In this document: piece after piece, positions 33,578 through 44,329 of the stretch | How positions within the stretch are numbered: the stretch's first letter is position 1 | Layout of the letters: each line of letters begins with the position of its first letter | Assembly: GCA_963920705.1 (NCBI GenBank) | Contig: OY987232.1 | Span: 17,459,942 to 17,523,941 of the forward strand | Direction of reading: 5' to 3' | DNA length: 64,000 nt | From: Odiellus spinosus | Taxonomy: Eukaryota > Arthropoda > Arachnida > Opiliones > Phalangiidae | Notes under the pieces: model-generated | What the model was told of the DNA's origin: nothing | Seen by the model: the letters and a program-made list of their open reading frames with translations, nothing else | The model's database searches: none | Made by a program: the position numbers and the translations under genes

Positions 33578-33965
33578 AAAGGGAGAATGCAACCTAATTA
33601 TTCGTGGATTTTTTTTTTTTTTTTTTTTTTCTATCGATTCCTTATCGTTTAAATAGATCTAATCCACCAGTAAATAAATTTACAAACAAATATTAAACTA
33701 GAAATAAATATAAAACTTACCCTGAAAATAGGCTTAGCTTGATTCATGGAGATTCGGAATTTCTTTTCATTGAAGAGTCAGCGACCAATGAGCAAAGGGC
33801 TATGATTAAGGCGAGATCTTAACATTCGATTGGTCACTGACTCTTTAATACGAAAAAATTCAGGATCTCCATGAATCCAGCTAAGCCTATTTTGATGGTA
33901 AGTTTTAAATTTATTTTTAGTTTAATATATGTATGTAATTTTTAGTTCTCTCTTTAATCTCTAAG
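33578..33965. mobile_element. MITE family D, copy 3
   Basis: It begins aaagggagaatgcaacctaa, continues with cgattccttatcgtttaaat and ttaaactagaaataaata, has a hairpin centre around ggcttagcttgattcatgga and its mirror gaatccagctaagcctat, and ends in a degenerate right terminus (tctctctttaa). A run of about 23 T near 33609 is unusual for the family. Confidence 0.8.
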
Positions 33966-34255
33966 GATTAATGTAGGAGGTTTTTTTAAGTATAAGTGCA
34001 AGGCCGAGGGCTTAATAGTCCAACGCTTGGGGCAAGGTCGCGTAAAAAAATTTCAACTGCAGCTGGGTAATTATTGAAAAGATAAAAAGTCGTACGAATG
34101 AAATAGAAAAAAAAAAAGATTATAATCTGAAATGCTACATTAAATTCCATTAACATTAAGGCCATTACGTTTAAAGTTTGAGTGACAAATATTGCTTGAA
34201 ATTTGATTTAAATTTACTGATAAAATTTTTTACCCTATTTTATTCTTTGTTTATT
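33966..34255. other. Intergenic, nothing recognised
   Basis: AT-rich spacer between a family D MITE and a family E repeat. Confidence 0.4.
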
Positions 34256-34257
34256 AA

Positions 34258-34790
34258 ATAAGAGCATCGTGAAAGTCAATCGGATATTAAAATATCCATT
34301 TCTTATTCGAGATATTAACGGATACCCGAATGTAACGGCAAACTAACGCAATTCCTACTCATTGTTAAATTGGGAAATTGATACGAGTTATAAAGTTATT
34401 CATTCGCCGATAAAAACAATTTGAAACCAAAGAGTTTCTTCGTCTATTTTAACCCAAAATTGAGATCTCGAAGCTAGAATTGTTCCTTTCGATTTAGATG
34501 AAAAAATGGAATTATTATATTTCATTCTATATTACGGATTTCGAGAAACGTCGTATTTTTAATCTCGGCCCGTTATCCGTTCGAATAAATTGATGGATAA
34601 TTCGTTTATTAATTAAAATTTTATCTCCGGGTCTAATTCGTATCCAGCATTTTAATACGATTCTGTTTATATAATTTGTGGATTTATATTAACTTAATTT
34701 ATCCGAGATTAAAATATCTGAAAAAAGCTTAGTTATCAATGGATATCCGAAGTTATTCGTTATCCAATTCCGAGCTCTAGATTTCAAGAA
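34258..34790 (+). repeat. Dispersed repeat family E, copy 1
   Basis: About 530 bp with ordered marks tccatttcttattcgagata, gagatctcgaagctagaatt, cgagaaacgtcgtattttta, tctaattcgtatccagcatt and the terminal gagctc. Copies occur at 42220-42545 (inverted), 45405-45790, 50085-50590 and 57990-58535 (inverted). Short inverted ends with gagctcgga are shared with family F. No ORF. Confidence 0.85.
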
Positions 34791-35059
34791 TATTAATATC
34801 TTGTTACATACACTTTATACATTCATAACGTACATATAATATAGATTCTTAATTCGAACCACACCTAAGCCCCTGGGTATGCTAGGGTAAAACGTATGGT
34901 TATATTAATAAAATATGACATTAAAATGCACGACATCAGTTCTTTCCTATAGAATTTTTTATATATTTTAATTTCTGACTTATTAGTTATAGCTTCCGTT
35001 GCGTTTTTGATCTTGACAGTGAAGTTAAGCCTCTTAAATATTATCTAAAGTCTACCACA

Positions 35060-35737
35060 TTATCCCATAAAAGTATACAACGCCCCGTAGCTTAATACTA
35101 TCAGCAGAAGCCGATGAAACCCTCCTTTGAAGTCTATTACTCCCGGGTCTTGTCTACCCCTCTCTGTATGGGTTATTCTCAAAAAGCGCGATTCGTACGC
35201 CTCCTAACGGTAGATATTTTCGGAGCGGGAGTTCGTCGAGCGAATATCTCTAGCAGCCTCGGAGTTCGTCCAAAAAACGTCGTCGTTTGTGGAGAGAGAG
35301 AATTTCCAATTTTCCGTAGACAGGGGGGATGAAGTAGGACCCCTTCTATCTCGTAAAATTGTGAATTTTACCCATACAGAGAGGAGCGCTATATCGAACA
35401 TTGGAGTAGTAGACTTCAAAGGAGAGTTTCATCGGCTTCTGATACTATCAGCAAAGGTATGGGTAAAACCGGCTGATTCTGATTCCAGACACTCCGTGTA
35501 AATAGTGAAATTGGACGCGCCACTCTGCGGAGAAACACAGGAGTTGGAAGGGAAGACAATATAGGCAAGCGCGGCCCGCCTAAATTCAGTCCCTCTCTCC
35601 TGACTTAAAAATATCGAGGAAGAGTCCAAATCAATCGAGCCAGACAGGGGTGATGACTTTTTTTGTCTATTTTTAAGTGATTGTCTATGTCTTAAAACTG
35701 GACCTTTACTGATAGTTGTTTACTTTTATGGGATAAT
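35060..35737. mobile_element. MITE family C, copy 2, with nested family A element
   Basis: Outer ends attatcccataaaagta and tacttttatgggataat mark a family C element. At 35106-35440 a family A element is inserted into its cttaatactatcagcaaagg block. Removing the insertion and one copy of the duplicated target restores the normal C sequence. Confidence 0.85.
35106..35440 (+). mobile_element. MITE family A, copy 4 (nested in family C)
   Basis: Ends agaagccgatgaaac and catcggcttct. The sequence atactatcagc (11 bp) stands on both sides, slightly longer than the 9-bp duplication of copy 1. Confidence 0.88.
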
Positions 35738-35984
35738 GTTTTAGACTTTTGATATTAAAGTGATTGAATCTTTGTACAAAAAGTATTTATTAAGTGTGGG
35801 TTTTTTTTATGTAATTTGCGTTTTTTTTATTTCGTTGGGGCCCCAATTTGTTTGGAATAAATTTCTAATAGACGTAGGATGTAACTCGGTAACGATAATT
35901 ACTTTTATGGATTTAAGATAGCATGCGCCTCTTAATTGTCTTGGATTGTTTACCTTAACGGGGATATAAATTAGAATATTTATT
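35738..35984. other. Intergenic, nothing recognised
   Basis: AT-rich spacer; no feature supported. Confidence 0.4.
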
Positions 35985-36470
35985 AAAGGGAGAATGAAAG
36001 GCCAAAACAACCTATTTTTAATCGATTAAGAATGCTAAAATAATGAGAAAAACAATAATATAACTCACCAAAAATATTTCCTTATTTTATAATCAATTTC
36101 CAAAGTTTCGATGCTAAGCCTTGGCTGCCTAGCTCGGTAAACTAGGCTAGCACAACCTGTATTTTTTTTTAATATTCGCGGCTGTTCTTGTCGCCAATCA
36201 CGAGCGAGTACTATTATTTTATAAATACGCGTACTCTCTCGTGATTGGCGACTAGATCAGACGGGAATATTAAAAGAAATACGGCTCGTGCTCGCCTAGT
36301 TCGCCGAGCTAGGCAGCCAAGGCTTAGCATCTTCAAGTTTCGGAACTTTGGAAATTGATTATAAAATAATGAAATATTTTTGGTGAGTTATATTATTGTT
36401 TTTCTCATTATTTTAGCATTCTTAATCGATTAAAAATAGGTTGTTTTGGCCTTTCATTCTCCCTTTAAAT
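35985..36470. mobile_element. Long palindromic MITE (family K)
   Basis: Almost perfect inverted repeat of about 485 bp with arms of more than 150 bp. It begins aaagggagaatgaaaggcca and ends with its complement. Inner arms include gctaagccttggctgcctag and its mirror ctaggcagccaaggcttagc. A small central loop contains cgccaatcacgag / ctcgtgattggcg. The terminal AAAGGGAGAATG is the same as in family D, so both may have used one transposase. No ORF. Confidence 0.9.
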
Positions 36471-36835
36471 GGAAAATTCGAGATATCTTTTTTTTTTTTC
36501 GATTGTTGCTTAAGCTGGTTTTATTTAAATGGTATCTGATAGCGACTGAAACTTTGAAACTATTTCTAAGAGCGATTGAAACGTGAAAATTAAATTATGA
36601 AAGCGATTGAAATAACTTCTTTCAAATCTAAATTTCATTCGGAAGATGTGACGTCACTCAACCCCCATCATTTGATTGGTTGTTCGTGAAAATTGGTAGA
36701 TTAATTATATTTATGTTGATTAGCGTGTGACTGGTGTAGTTTGTGAGACTAATTTCTACAATTATTTGTGCAATCTGGTTTGAGGTGAAAATTATCTGGT
36801 TTTTGAAAGCCCCATTAGGACAGGAATATAATATT
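36471..36835. other. Intergenic, nothing recognised
   Basis: Contains a few loose repeats of agcgattgaaa-type words near 36540-36620, but no firm array and no gene. Confidence 0.4.
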
Positions 36836-36837
36836 TT

Positions 36838-37526
36838 TTAAAGGAAGATTATTAGGTGAAAATTTCGTACCCATTTTAATTTTTTATCTGATTCCTTGCA
36901 ATTAAATATATCCTGCTGAATTTTTTCACATTTAAAAAATTATTTCGATGAGAATTAATTATTTAAAACTTAATTAGGCTTAGCTATGTGTTTGAATTTT
37001 TCACCGTTGCCAAAGGACCAATCAGAGCTAAGAGCCAATGACGGGAGACTCTATCGAAGTTAGATCGTAGAACTCCTAGCGACATGTAGGTGATAATATA
37101 AAGATCTTGGTTTTAATTGAAGATTTGAAATAGAATAGTTTACTAATTTTCTCCAATAGAAGCGGCAGCAACTTTTTAAAAACTATAAGCTTCGCTAGTA
37201 ACGAGGTTTGGATGATAATGATGGCTACAATCTTTTATAAACCTAATTTTCATAAAAATCAAATCCAAAATTTAAACTACGTTATCACCTAGATGTCGCT
37301 AGGGTTTCTACTTTTTATCTTAGTAAGTCGGGGGATGAGTCCTTGGTTCTGATTGGCTTCTTGGCAATAGTAGAAAAATTCAAACGCGTGTTTAGGATAT
37401 AAAACTTTAAAAAATATTTTCTAATAGTATTTGTACTTCAAAAATTATGAAAAAATTCAGGGGAGCATATTTTTACATAAGGAATCAGAAAAAAAAATAC
37501 TTCATTTCAGCTAATAGTATCCCTTT
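36838..37526. mobile_element. MITE family L, copy 2 (complete)
   Basis: About 690 bp with inverted arms. The left end aaaggaagattattaggtga pairs with the right end tcagctaatagtatcccttt. Inner pairs are tgaatttttcaccgttgcca / ggcaatagtagaaaaattca and cgacatgtaggtgataat / gttatcacctagatgtcg. The right two thirds match 1-497 nearly base for base. Confidence 0.8.
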
Positions 37527-37529
37527 AAT

Positions 37530-37905
37530 GCAAATTATCGTCTAAAATTCAAATTGAAACATATGTTTTTCGGGTCCGATTTGAAGATCGTGGCGCCATC
37601 TAAATTCCAGGCCTTCAATGTAAAATCTGATTGGCTGGTATTCCTTTTTCTACAGAGGACATCAACAAAATAGGTTTTATTAATTAATTTTAAGTTCATG
37701 CTACCTTTAAAATTCAAGGTTAAATTATTATTATTTTTTGTTTTAAAATAGTCGTAATAAATTATGTAGAGTATCCTGTCTGTGATAACATTATTTTTTT
37801 CGTAATCAGTACGTACCTTGGCAACCGATAAGCTTCAAGTAAAATCCTTGAAAAGTAACCAATTAAATTAACTTATAGTTAAGATCCCACCTTCTAAAGA
37901 AAAAT
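37530..37905. other. Intergenic, nothing recognised
   Basis: AT-rich spacer upstream of a possible TATA box and the small ORF at 37969. No repeat recognised. Confidence 0.4.
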
Positions 37906-37968
37906 TAGACTATAAAAAGACTTTGATTAAGAGAGACATCTTCATACTTTGCCTGGTATTCAACAAAG

Positions 37969-38169
37969 ATGATAAAGAAATCTCGAAAAGCCACAAACGT
38001 TTTTGCCAGTTTAAGGATTGTACCGAAAGGTCAAAGGGTCATGGTATCGCAGTTGGCAAGTACTCAAGATGATGGGATGATGCTAAAACTACTTGACTAT
38101 GAACAGTCATCATCAGTCGGTTTGGAGCGAAACTGCGATTTGGCCCTCAGTTTGGACAAGATCAAGTAG
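37969..38169 (+). CDS. Uncertain small ORF, 66 aa, basic
   Basis: It starts MIKKSRKATNVFASLRIVPK and has no recognised domain, signal peptide or splice site. Support: a TATA-like ctataaaaag about 58 bases before the ATG (37909-37918), at a spacing like that of the cuticle genes here. Against: no homology that I can recall, and its last codons merge into a 142-bp tandem repeat. It may be a gene relic. Confidence 0.25.
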   Translation: MIKKSRKATNVFASLRIVPKGQRVMVSQLASTQDDGMMLKLLDYEQSSSVGLERNCDLALSLDKIK

Positions 38170-38522
38170 TTTGGCGCCAGCATTTGAGTAATGGAAATGA
38201 TCAAGTTGTAAATGATCACCACACTTCAGCATTGATCATTTCCAAAACTCGAGGGTCCAAATTCATCTGGACCCTCCGCTTTTACTAGCACTCTTGCGCA
38301 AGATCAACTCGCTCGGCGCCAGCATTTGAGTAATGGAAATGATCAAGTTGTAAATGATCACCACACTTCAGCATTGATCATTTCCAAAACTCCAGGGGCC
38401 AAATCCATCTGGACCCTCCGCTTTTACTAGCACTTTTGCGCAAGATCAACTTGCTCGGCGCCAGTATTTGAGTAATGGAAATGATCAAGTTGTAAATGAA
38501 CGCCACCCTTCAGCATTCAGTA
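38165..38522. repeat. 142-bp tandem repeat, 2.5 units
   Basis: Units begin ggcgccagcatttgagtaat at 38173 and 38315, with a third from 38457 (ggcgccagtatttgag). Inside each unit aatggaaatgatcaa pairs with ttgatcatttccaaa, so every unit can fold into a hairpin. The upstream edge reaches into the last codons of the small ORF before it. Confidence 0.85.
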
Positions 38523-38642
38523 GTAACCGCGACTCTAACATAAACTCAGTTAAAAATAAATTTTCTTAATTCGACTTTGAGGAATTTGAAGCCAGCTGAT
38601 GAGTAAGTTTAAGGATATTTTTCAAAATTATATTTCTAGTTT

Positions 38643-39040
38643 AAAGGGAGAATGCAACCTAATTACGAGTGATTTTTTTATCGATTCCTTATCGTTTAAA
38701 TAGGCCTAATCCACCGATAAAACGTTTACAATACAAATATTAAACTAGAAATAAATTTAAATCTTACCCTGAAAATACTGAATCGCGTCCGTGTAAGGTC
38801 TAGCGACCAATGAGCAAAAGCACGTCGTTCACGCGAGATCTCCACGAGACTTACGTCGCGTGCGATTGGTCGCTAGACCTTACACGCGAGGAATCCCACT
38901 AAGCCTATTTTCAGGGTAAGTTTTAAATTTATTTCTAGTTTAATATTTGTTTGTAAATTTTTTAAATAGTGGATTAGGCCTATTTAAACAATAAGGAATC
39001 GATAAAAAATCACTTGTTGTTAGGTTGCATCCTCCCTTTA
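38643..39040. mobile_element. MITE family D, copy 4
   Basis: Complete copy: aaagggagaatgcaacctaa at the left, ttgcatcctccctttaa at the right, flanked by TTAA-like sequence. The GC-richer centre holds a hairpin between taaggtctagcgaccaatga and attggtcgctagacctta. Confidence 0.88.
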
Positions 39041-39104
39041 AGGGAAATTATATTTCTAGAGGCTAGGAAAATAAATTTCATTTAAAATTAAATTCCGTAT
39101 TTTG

Positions 39105-39197
39105 TACGAAGACTACTGAATCAGCCAACACTTATATTCTGCTTCAGCTGCACCCATGGCACCTTATTCCTTGGCAATTCAACACGTCATCTACACA
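39105..39197 (+). pseudogene. Relic of a cuticle-protein last exon
   Basis: The order of words resembles CP3 exon 5: a gactactgaatca block, then cagccaacact (compare cagccgacacg in CP3), then gctgcacccatggcacctta and tccttggcaattc (compare gctgccccaacagcacctat and tcctcgccaattc), ending ASAAPMAPYSLAIQ before a stop. No signal-peptide exon or chitin-binding core remains nearby, so it is a decayed fragment. The similarity was judged by eye. Confidence 0.45.
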
Positions 39198-39199
39198 TA

Positions 39200-39560
39200 A
39201 CTGTTATAAATAGCTGTAAACTTTTTGTTTTAACTATTTTATATATTTAATTTATATCTACCATTTGAAGAAGCGAGACTTGATTCTGTAAAACATTTGT
39301 AATAAAATTCCAATTTAATTAAAACAACTGTACAATATTTTTAAATAGATAATGAATACTAGATACATTTTATTTTTATCCGATTAAACATTATTTAAAC
39401 TCAAGAAACGTTTCTATATTCTTTTAATTAACAAATTTCCGATATGAGCCTGTTAAGCCTAACTGATATTTATATCCCATTGTTAATAATCTATTGTCCA
39501 TCTCTCAAATAAAAAAAATTGATTTTCCATTTCTTCCTATCCGTTTTATTACAGGGGATA
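39200..39560. other. Intergenic, nothing recognised
   Basis: AT-rich spacer between the relic exon and the 173-bp satellite. Confidence 0.4.
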
Positions 39561-39589
39561 AAGTTTTAGCCAAAATTGTCTCTTAACAT

Positions 39590-40800
39590 AGAAAGTAATG
39601 GATAAGTTGGATAGTTTTTTGGTCTATACAAACCTTGAATATATTTCATAAGTTCGTAAAATTGATGTAACTTTTCTCTACGATCTCCTAGCCATAAACC
39701 GATTGTACCATTAGAAAGTAGACATTTCGTAGAATATTTTACAATTATAATATCCTGCATTGCCACTCGAAAAAGGTGTTTCGCCACTCGAAAGAAATCG
39801 CCAAAATCCTCAAAAAGACCCCTATCTTTAAATAGCCGTAACTTTTCTCTACGATCTCCTAGGCATAAACCGATTGCACCATTACTAAGTAGACATTCCG
39901 TATATTATTTTAAGATCATAAAATCATGCCTCGCCACTCGAAAAAGGTGTTTCGCCACTCGATATAAATCGAGCAAAATTCCCAAAAATGACCCCAATCT
40001 TTAAATAGCCGTAACTTTTCTCTACGATCTCCTAGGCATAAACCGATTGCACCATTACTAAGTACACATCCCCTAGATTATTTTAAGACAATCAAATTAT
40101 GTTTCGCCACTCAAAAAAGGTGTTTCGCCACTCGATAAAAATCGAGCAAAATTTCCAAAAATGACCCCGATCTTAAAATAGCCGTAACTTTTTTCTGCGA
40201 TCTCCTATGCATAAACCGATTGCACCATTAGAAAGTAGACATTCCGTTTATTATTTTAAGATCATCAAATTATGTTTCGCCACTCAAAAAAGGTGTTTCG
40301 CCGCTCGATACAAATCAAGCAAAATTCCCAAAAATGACCCCAATCTTAAAATAGACGTAACTTTTCTCTACAATCTCCTAGACATAAACCGATTGCACCA
40401 TTAGAAAGTAGACATTCCCTAGATTATTTTAAGTCAATCAAATTTTGTTTCGCCACTCAAAAAAGATGTTTCGCCGCTCGATACAAATCGAGCAAAATTT
40501 CCAAAAATGACCCATATCTTAAAATACCCGTAACTTTTCTCTACAATCTCCTAGACATAAACCGATTGCACCATTAGAAAGTAGACATTCCGTAGATTAT
40601 TTTAAGACAATCAAATTATGTTTCGCCACTCAAAAAAGGTGTTTCGCCGCTCGATATAAATCGAGCAAAATTTCCAAATAGGACTCGTGTCTTAAAATGA
40701 CCGTAACTTTTATGATCTCCTAAACATAAGCAAGAATGATTATTTTAAGACAATCAAATTATGTTTCGCCACTCGAAAAATATGCTCAAAAATGACTCCT
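39590..40800. repeat. Satellite of about 173 bp, 7-8 units
   Basis: The word gtaacttttctctacgatct recurs (with small changes) at about 39666, 39838, 40011, 40183, 40356, 40529 and 40702, a steady period of 172-174 bp. Each unit also carries cataaaccgattgcaccatt, an attattttaag block and the doubled word tttcgccactcgaaaaaggtg / tttcgccactcgata. Units differ more from each other than in the minisatellites, so the array is older. ORFs inside it are accidental. Confidence 0.9.
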
Positions 40801-41300
40801 TTATAAAATTAGCACTTTAATAATTAACCACTAATTATTACGAAAACTTAATTATCGCGACTTTTGATAATGTTTTTGGGTATATCTTAACCGTCTAAAA
40901 TATCTTGTTTTCCAAATGTTTTTAAGGTGTATTCAGATTAACCACCATTTTTACCTCACTATTAAGAAACAAAGTTTAGCTAATTATGATACATATTTTC
41001 ATAATTACGTCAGTAATTAATATGAACACGGTTCATACCTTCTGGGTAAAGATATTAAATATGAAGGTTAAGTTATTTTTGTATATGTAATTCGAATTAA
41101 TTTCGAGGGAGCTGTCTGTGATTAAAAAAAAAAGTTGATTATAATCTGTTATGTGCTCTATAAAATCCTTAGCAACAGTTGGGTGTTTAAATTGAAATCC
41201 TTGAAACTTAAACCGAATTAAACTAACCAATTAAATGTCTTCAAAACAATGTATCTGACGTTACTGTATTTAAATCTCCGCCTTTTAAAGATAAATCGGA

Positions 41301-41308
41301 TATATAAA
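41301..41308 (+). promoter_or_regulatory. TATA box of CP3
   Basis: TATATAAA 63 bases before the CP3 ATG. A TCAGTA initiator-like word follows at 41319. Confidence 0.65.
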
Positions 41309-41363
41309 GACCTCCATTTCAGTAAGAAATCACAAGCTGAGAACTAACTTTCAGGTGTTAAAA

Positions 41364-44204
41364 ATGAAGGTATGTTTCGTAGGTGAAATTATAATCTTTA
41401 GATGTGTAGAGCTCGGAATCTTCTGTTATTCGTAAATTTTCAGATAAATTGTAACCAAAAATTTGTATATTCGTATAATTGTTAAAAGGTTTACCCGAAG
41501 ATAAGCCTTTGCCGCTTTATCTATCTACAAATTACTCGTATTCAAACGTATAACGATGGATAAGAAACATTGGCGTTTCCAGAATTAGTCGAAAATATAA
41601 GAAACAATATTTCAAATTGACTTTTAATTCGAAGAATAGAAATAAAACGATAAGATTTTAAATCATCTTTTTATTCGTTATTTTTCACGGAAAATAAATT
41701 TTGAATTTTTTTATCCGAACGTATAACGTCTATAATATTCTAAGATAAGTTGCCATTTTTGGATAAAAACGGATATGGATTATGTTTTTTTACTTTATCT
41801 TGGAATAAGTTAACTCGAATGAAAAATAGTATATTTTTAATTAAACAAATAATATAATTAGTCGATTTTATCCAATTAATAAATATTATACGAATTCCGA
41901 GCTCTAATAAAGCGTAAATAATGATAGATAGGTCTTTAAGATTTCTTCTAGACTTCAATAGACAGGTTATTTTGATGTTAATCAATCATTTTTTAAACTC
42001 TATCACAGACTATCAGTGTCATCTTAGTGTCGATTCTAGCTTACTCCCAGGCACAAGTTGTCCTTAACACGTTTCCAGCCTCGGGTGTAGCTGGAACAGG
42101 AATAAGTGAAGAGACCCGAGTCCAAGATGTAATATATTATTTTTTATTTTAAAGAGATACTAGACTATGGAAAAATTCGACAGATTTTGTGCCAGAGGAA
42201 ATATTAGGTTAATTTCAGTTATTTTAATCACGGATAAATTTAAGTTAATATAAGTAAATTATATAAACAGAATCGTATTCAAATGCTGGATACGAATTAG
42301 ACCCGCGGAGATAAAATTTTAATTAATAAACGAATTATCCATCAATTTATTCGAACGGATAACGGGCCGAGATTAAAAATACGACGTTTCTCGAAATCCC
42401 TAATATAGAATGAAATATAATAATTCGATTTTTTTCATCTAAATCGAAAGGAACAATTCTAGCTTCGAGATCTCAATTTTGGGTTAAAATAAACGAAGAA
42501 ACTCGAAAGGTTTCAAATTGTTGTTATCGGCGAATGAATAACAGAGTCTAGTATCCCTTTGAAGAGAAGGTAACACGTAAAATAAATATATATTTCAAAC
42601 CATTTAGAATTTGGGCAATTACGCTTTCAGTTATGATGAGGGCCATTCAAGTAATGATATTATAATTTTTAATTTTTTTTTTCGAATTAAATGCGTGTTT
42701 GCTTTTCTAATTTAATTCAAGCTTCTGTCTTTGTAAATTTGAACGTTAATAGATAGCAAAAGGTAGCACGCAATTTGGTTGGATTATCTGTGTATCCATA
42801 ATTGGCGAAATCTTTAGTTAAAACTAAATTTATGATAAATTCTATAAAGGCGGTGGTACCTTTCGAAAGGAAGTAGGAAATACATTGGGTAACAAAGCCG
42901 GAAGTTATGGTCTTAGAGATATTGATGGCCGTGTTCGTATTGTTAACTACGTCGCCGATGGTGCTGGATTTAGAGCTGACATTAAGGTAATTTAGGGAAC
43001 TTTTAATTTCATGGTGTTGTTCAAAAGCTCCCATAAACTAATACTGTCACGAAGGAATCATAACGCTTTATAGTGTTTCAAAAATGATGGTAGTGGGTTC
43101 AGAAGCCGATGAAACCCTCCTTTGAAGTCTACTACTCCAATGTTCGATATAGCGCTCCTCTCTGTATGGGTAAAATTCCCAATTTTACGAGTTAGAAGGG
43201 GTCCTACTTCATCCCCCCTGTCTACGGAAAATTGGAAATTCTCTCTCTCCACAAACGACGACGTTTTTTTGACGAACTCCAAGGCTGCTAGAGATATTCG
43301 GTGGACGAACTCCCGCTCCGAAAACATCTACCGTTAGGAGGCGTACGAATCGCGCCTTTTGAGAATAACCCATACAGAGAGGGGTAGACAAGACCCGGGA
43401 GTAATAGACTTCAAAGGAGGGTTTCATCGGCTTCTGGTGGGTTCTTATGGGTCATTTTAAGGCGAAAATGTTCTATGACGTTTTGTCGTACGTGGCGCCA
43501 TTCTAGAGTTACGAAATGAATCATGTACGGATGACCCCTTAACGTTCATTAATAAACGTATACTCAGGATAAAATAAGCTAAATTATTTAGCTGGTTTTT
43601 TTTAAAGCATGCGCTTGATAAAAATTTAATTTTTAACATTAATGTACGTTAAGGGGTCATCCGTACATGATTCATTTCGTCTTAAAATGACCCATAGAAC
43701 CCACTCGGTTCTACCTCCATTTTCGATACACCCTCTATAATAAGCTTCTGGTACCTATAGGGCTATTAAAGTTGGACGCCTCCTTAATAGCATAAGTCTA
43801 TAACTTTATTTATTCCATAAAAGAAAACAACTCCCCGTATCTTAATACTATCAGCAAAGGTCCAGTTCAAGGTCATAACCCATCACTTAAAAATAGACAA
43901 AAAAGTCATCACCCCTGTTTTCCTTTTATCTGAATTATTGGTGCTTTAAATTAAAATTACGTTTTCGTCCGAAAAGACTAATGAACCAGGAGTTGATGCG
44001 TCTCAAAATCCAGCCGACACGGTAATTAGCAAGGATATTGCTGCCCCAACAGCACCTATTGCGTCTTATTCCTCGCCAATTCTTCCTCAAGCCATCAACT
44101 CACCACTGTTGCATTACAATCCATTGACTGTAAATGGTTTCTCTTTTAACTCCGCTATTAACCATCCCGGATTTCCTTCGTACTCAGCGTTTGGGACTAT
44201 CTAA
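41364..44204 (+). CDS. Cuticle protein CP3, chitin-binding CPR family
   Basis: Secreted cuticle structural protein. Exons: 41364-41369 (ATG AAG, donor gtatgt), 42009-42128, 42608-42650, 42850-42986 and 43977-44204; intron phases 0, 0, 1, 0. The product is 177 aa. The signal peptide is MKTISVILVSILAYSQAQ. The core at residues about 43-107 reads NLGNYAFSYDEGHSSGGTFR, then GSYGLRDIDGRVRIVNYVAD, then GFRADIKTNEPGVD. The tail, residues 108-177, is rich in Ser, Pro and Ala with AP motifs. The middle of the core is one exon here, whereas CP2 and CP4 have an intron after GNK. The acceptor of exon 4 (tataaag) has a poor pyrimidine tract, and the donor of exon 3 (gtaatg) is weak, but both joints keep frame and family sequence. 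Intron 4 (42987-43976) is filled with nested MITEs. Confidence 0.88.
41409..41909. repeat. Dispersed repeat family F, copy 1 (CP3 intron 1)
   Basis: Bounded by gagctcggaatcttctgtta and tacgaattccgagctc, short inverted ends of gagctcgga type. Inner marks are ggtttacccgaagataagcc, ttcaaacgtataacgatgga, tttttcacggaaaataaatt and aaaaacggatatggattatg. Copies lie at 54395-54890 and 59698-60186. Confidence 0.85.
42220..42545 (-). repeat. Dispersed repeat family E, copy 2 (CP3 intron 2, inverted, truncated)
   Basis: Reverse complement of 34400-34700, with tctagcttcgagatctcaat and tacgacgtttctcgaaatcc. It stops abruptly near 42545 within the cggcgaatgaataac block. Confidence 0.8.
43060..43742. mobile_element. 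MITE family J with nested family A (CP3 intron 4)
   Basis: Outer arms: ttatagtgtttcaaaaatg with gtgggttcttatgggtcatt on the left, and aaaatgacccatagaaccca with cattttcgatacaccctcta on the right. Inner arms contain gatgaccccttaacgt / acgttaaggggtcatc and catgattcattt or its complement. A family A element is inserted at 43101-43435. Confidence 0.8.
43101..43435 (-). mobile_element. MITE family A, copy 5 (nested in family J)
   Basis: Inverted relative to copies 1, 3 and 4. Flanks agtgggttc (43092-43100) and ggtgggttc (43436-43444) match at 8 of 9 positions. Confidence 0.88.
43826..43920. mobile_element. MITE family C, truncated copy
   Basis: The left arm only: ttccataaaagaaaac, cttaatactatcagcaaagg, then aaaaagtcatcacccctgtt. 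The rest of the element is missing and CP3 exon 5 follows shortly after. Confidence 0.75.
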
Positions 44205-44239
44205 TTTTTTTGTCAATATAGTTCCTATATTATAAATAT

Positions 44240-44245
44240 AATAAA
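44240..44245 (+). terminator. Polyadenylation signal of CP3
   Basis: AATAAA 36 bases after the CP3 stop codon. Confidence 0.6.
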
Positions 44246-44329
44246 AAAAATATATATTTGATAAAAACCAAGACTTGATATTTTACTGGTGTTTGGAGTT
44301 TTAATAACTTTTCTATAATTAAAAATAAT

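Noticed and set aside
39566..40404. Short ORFs in the 39.6-40.4 kb region
   Set aside because: They fall within the 173-bp satellite and have no recognisable features.
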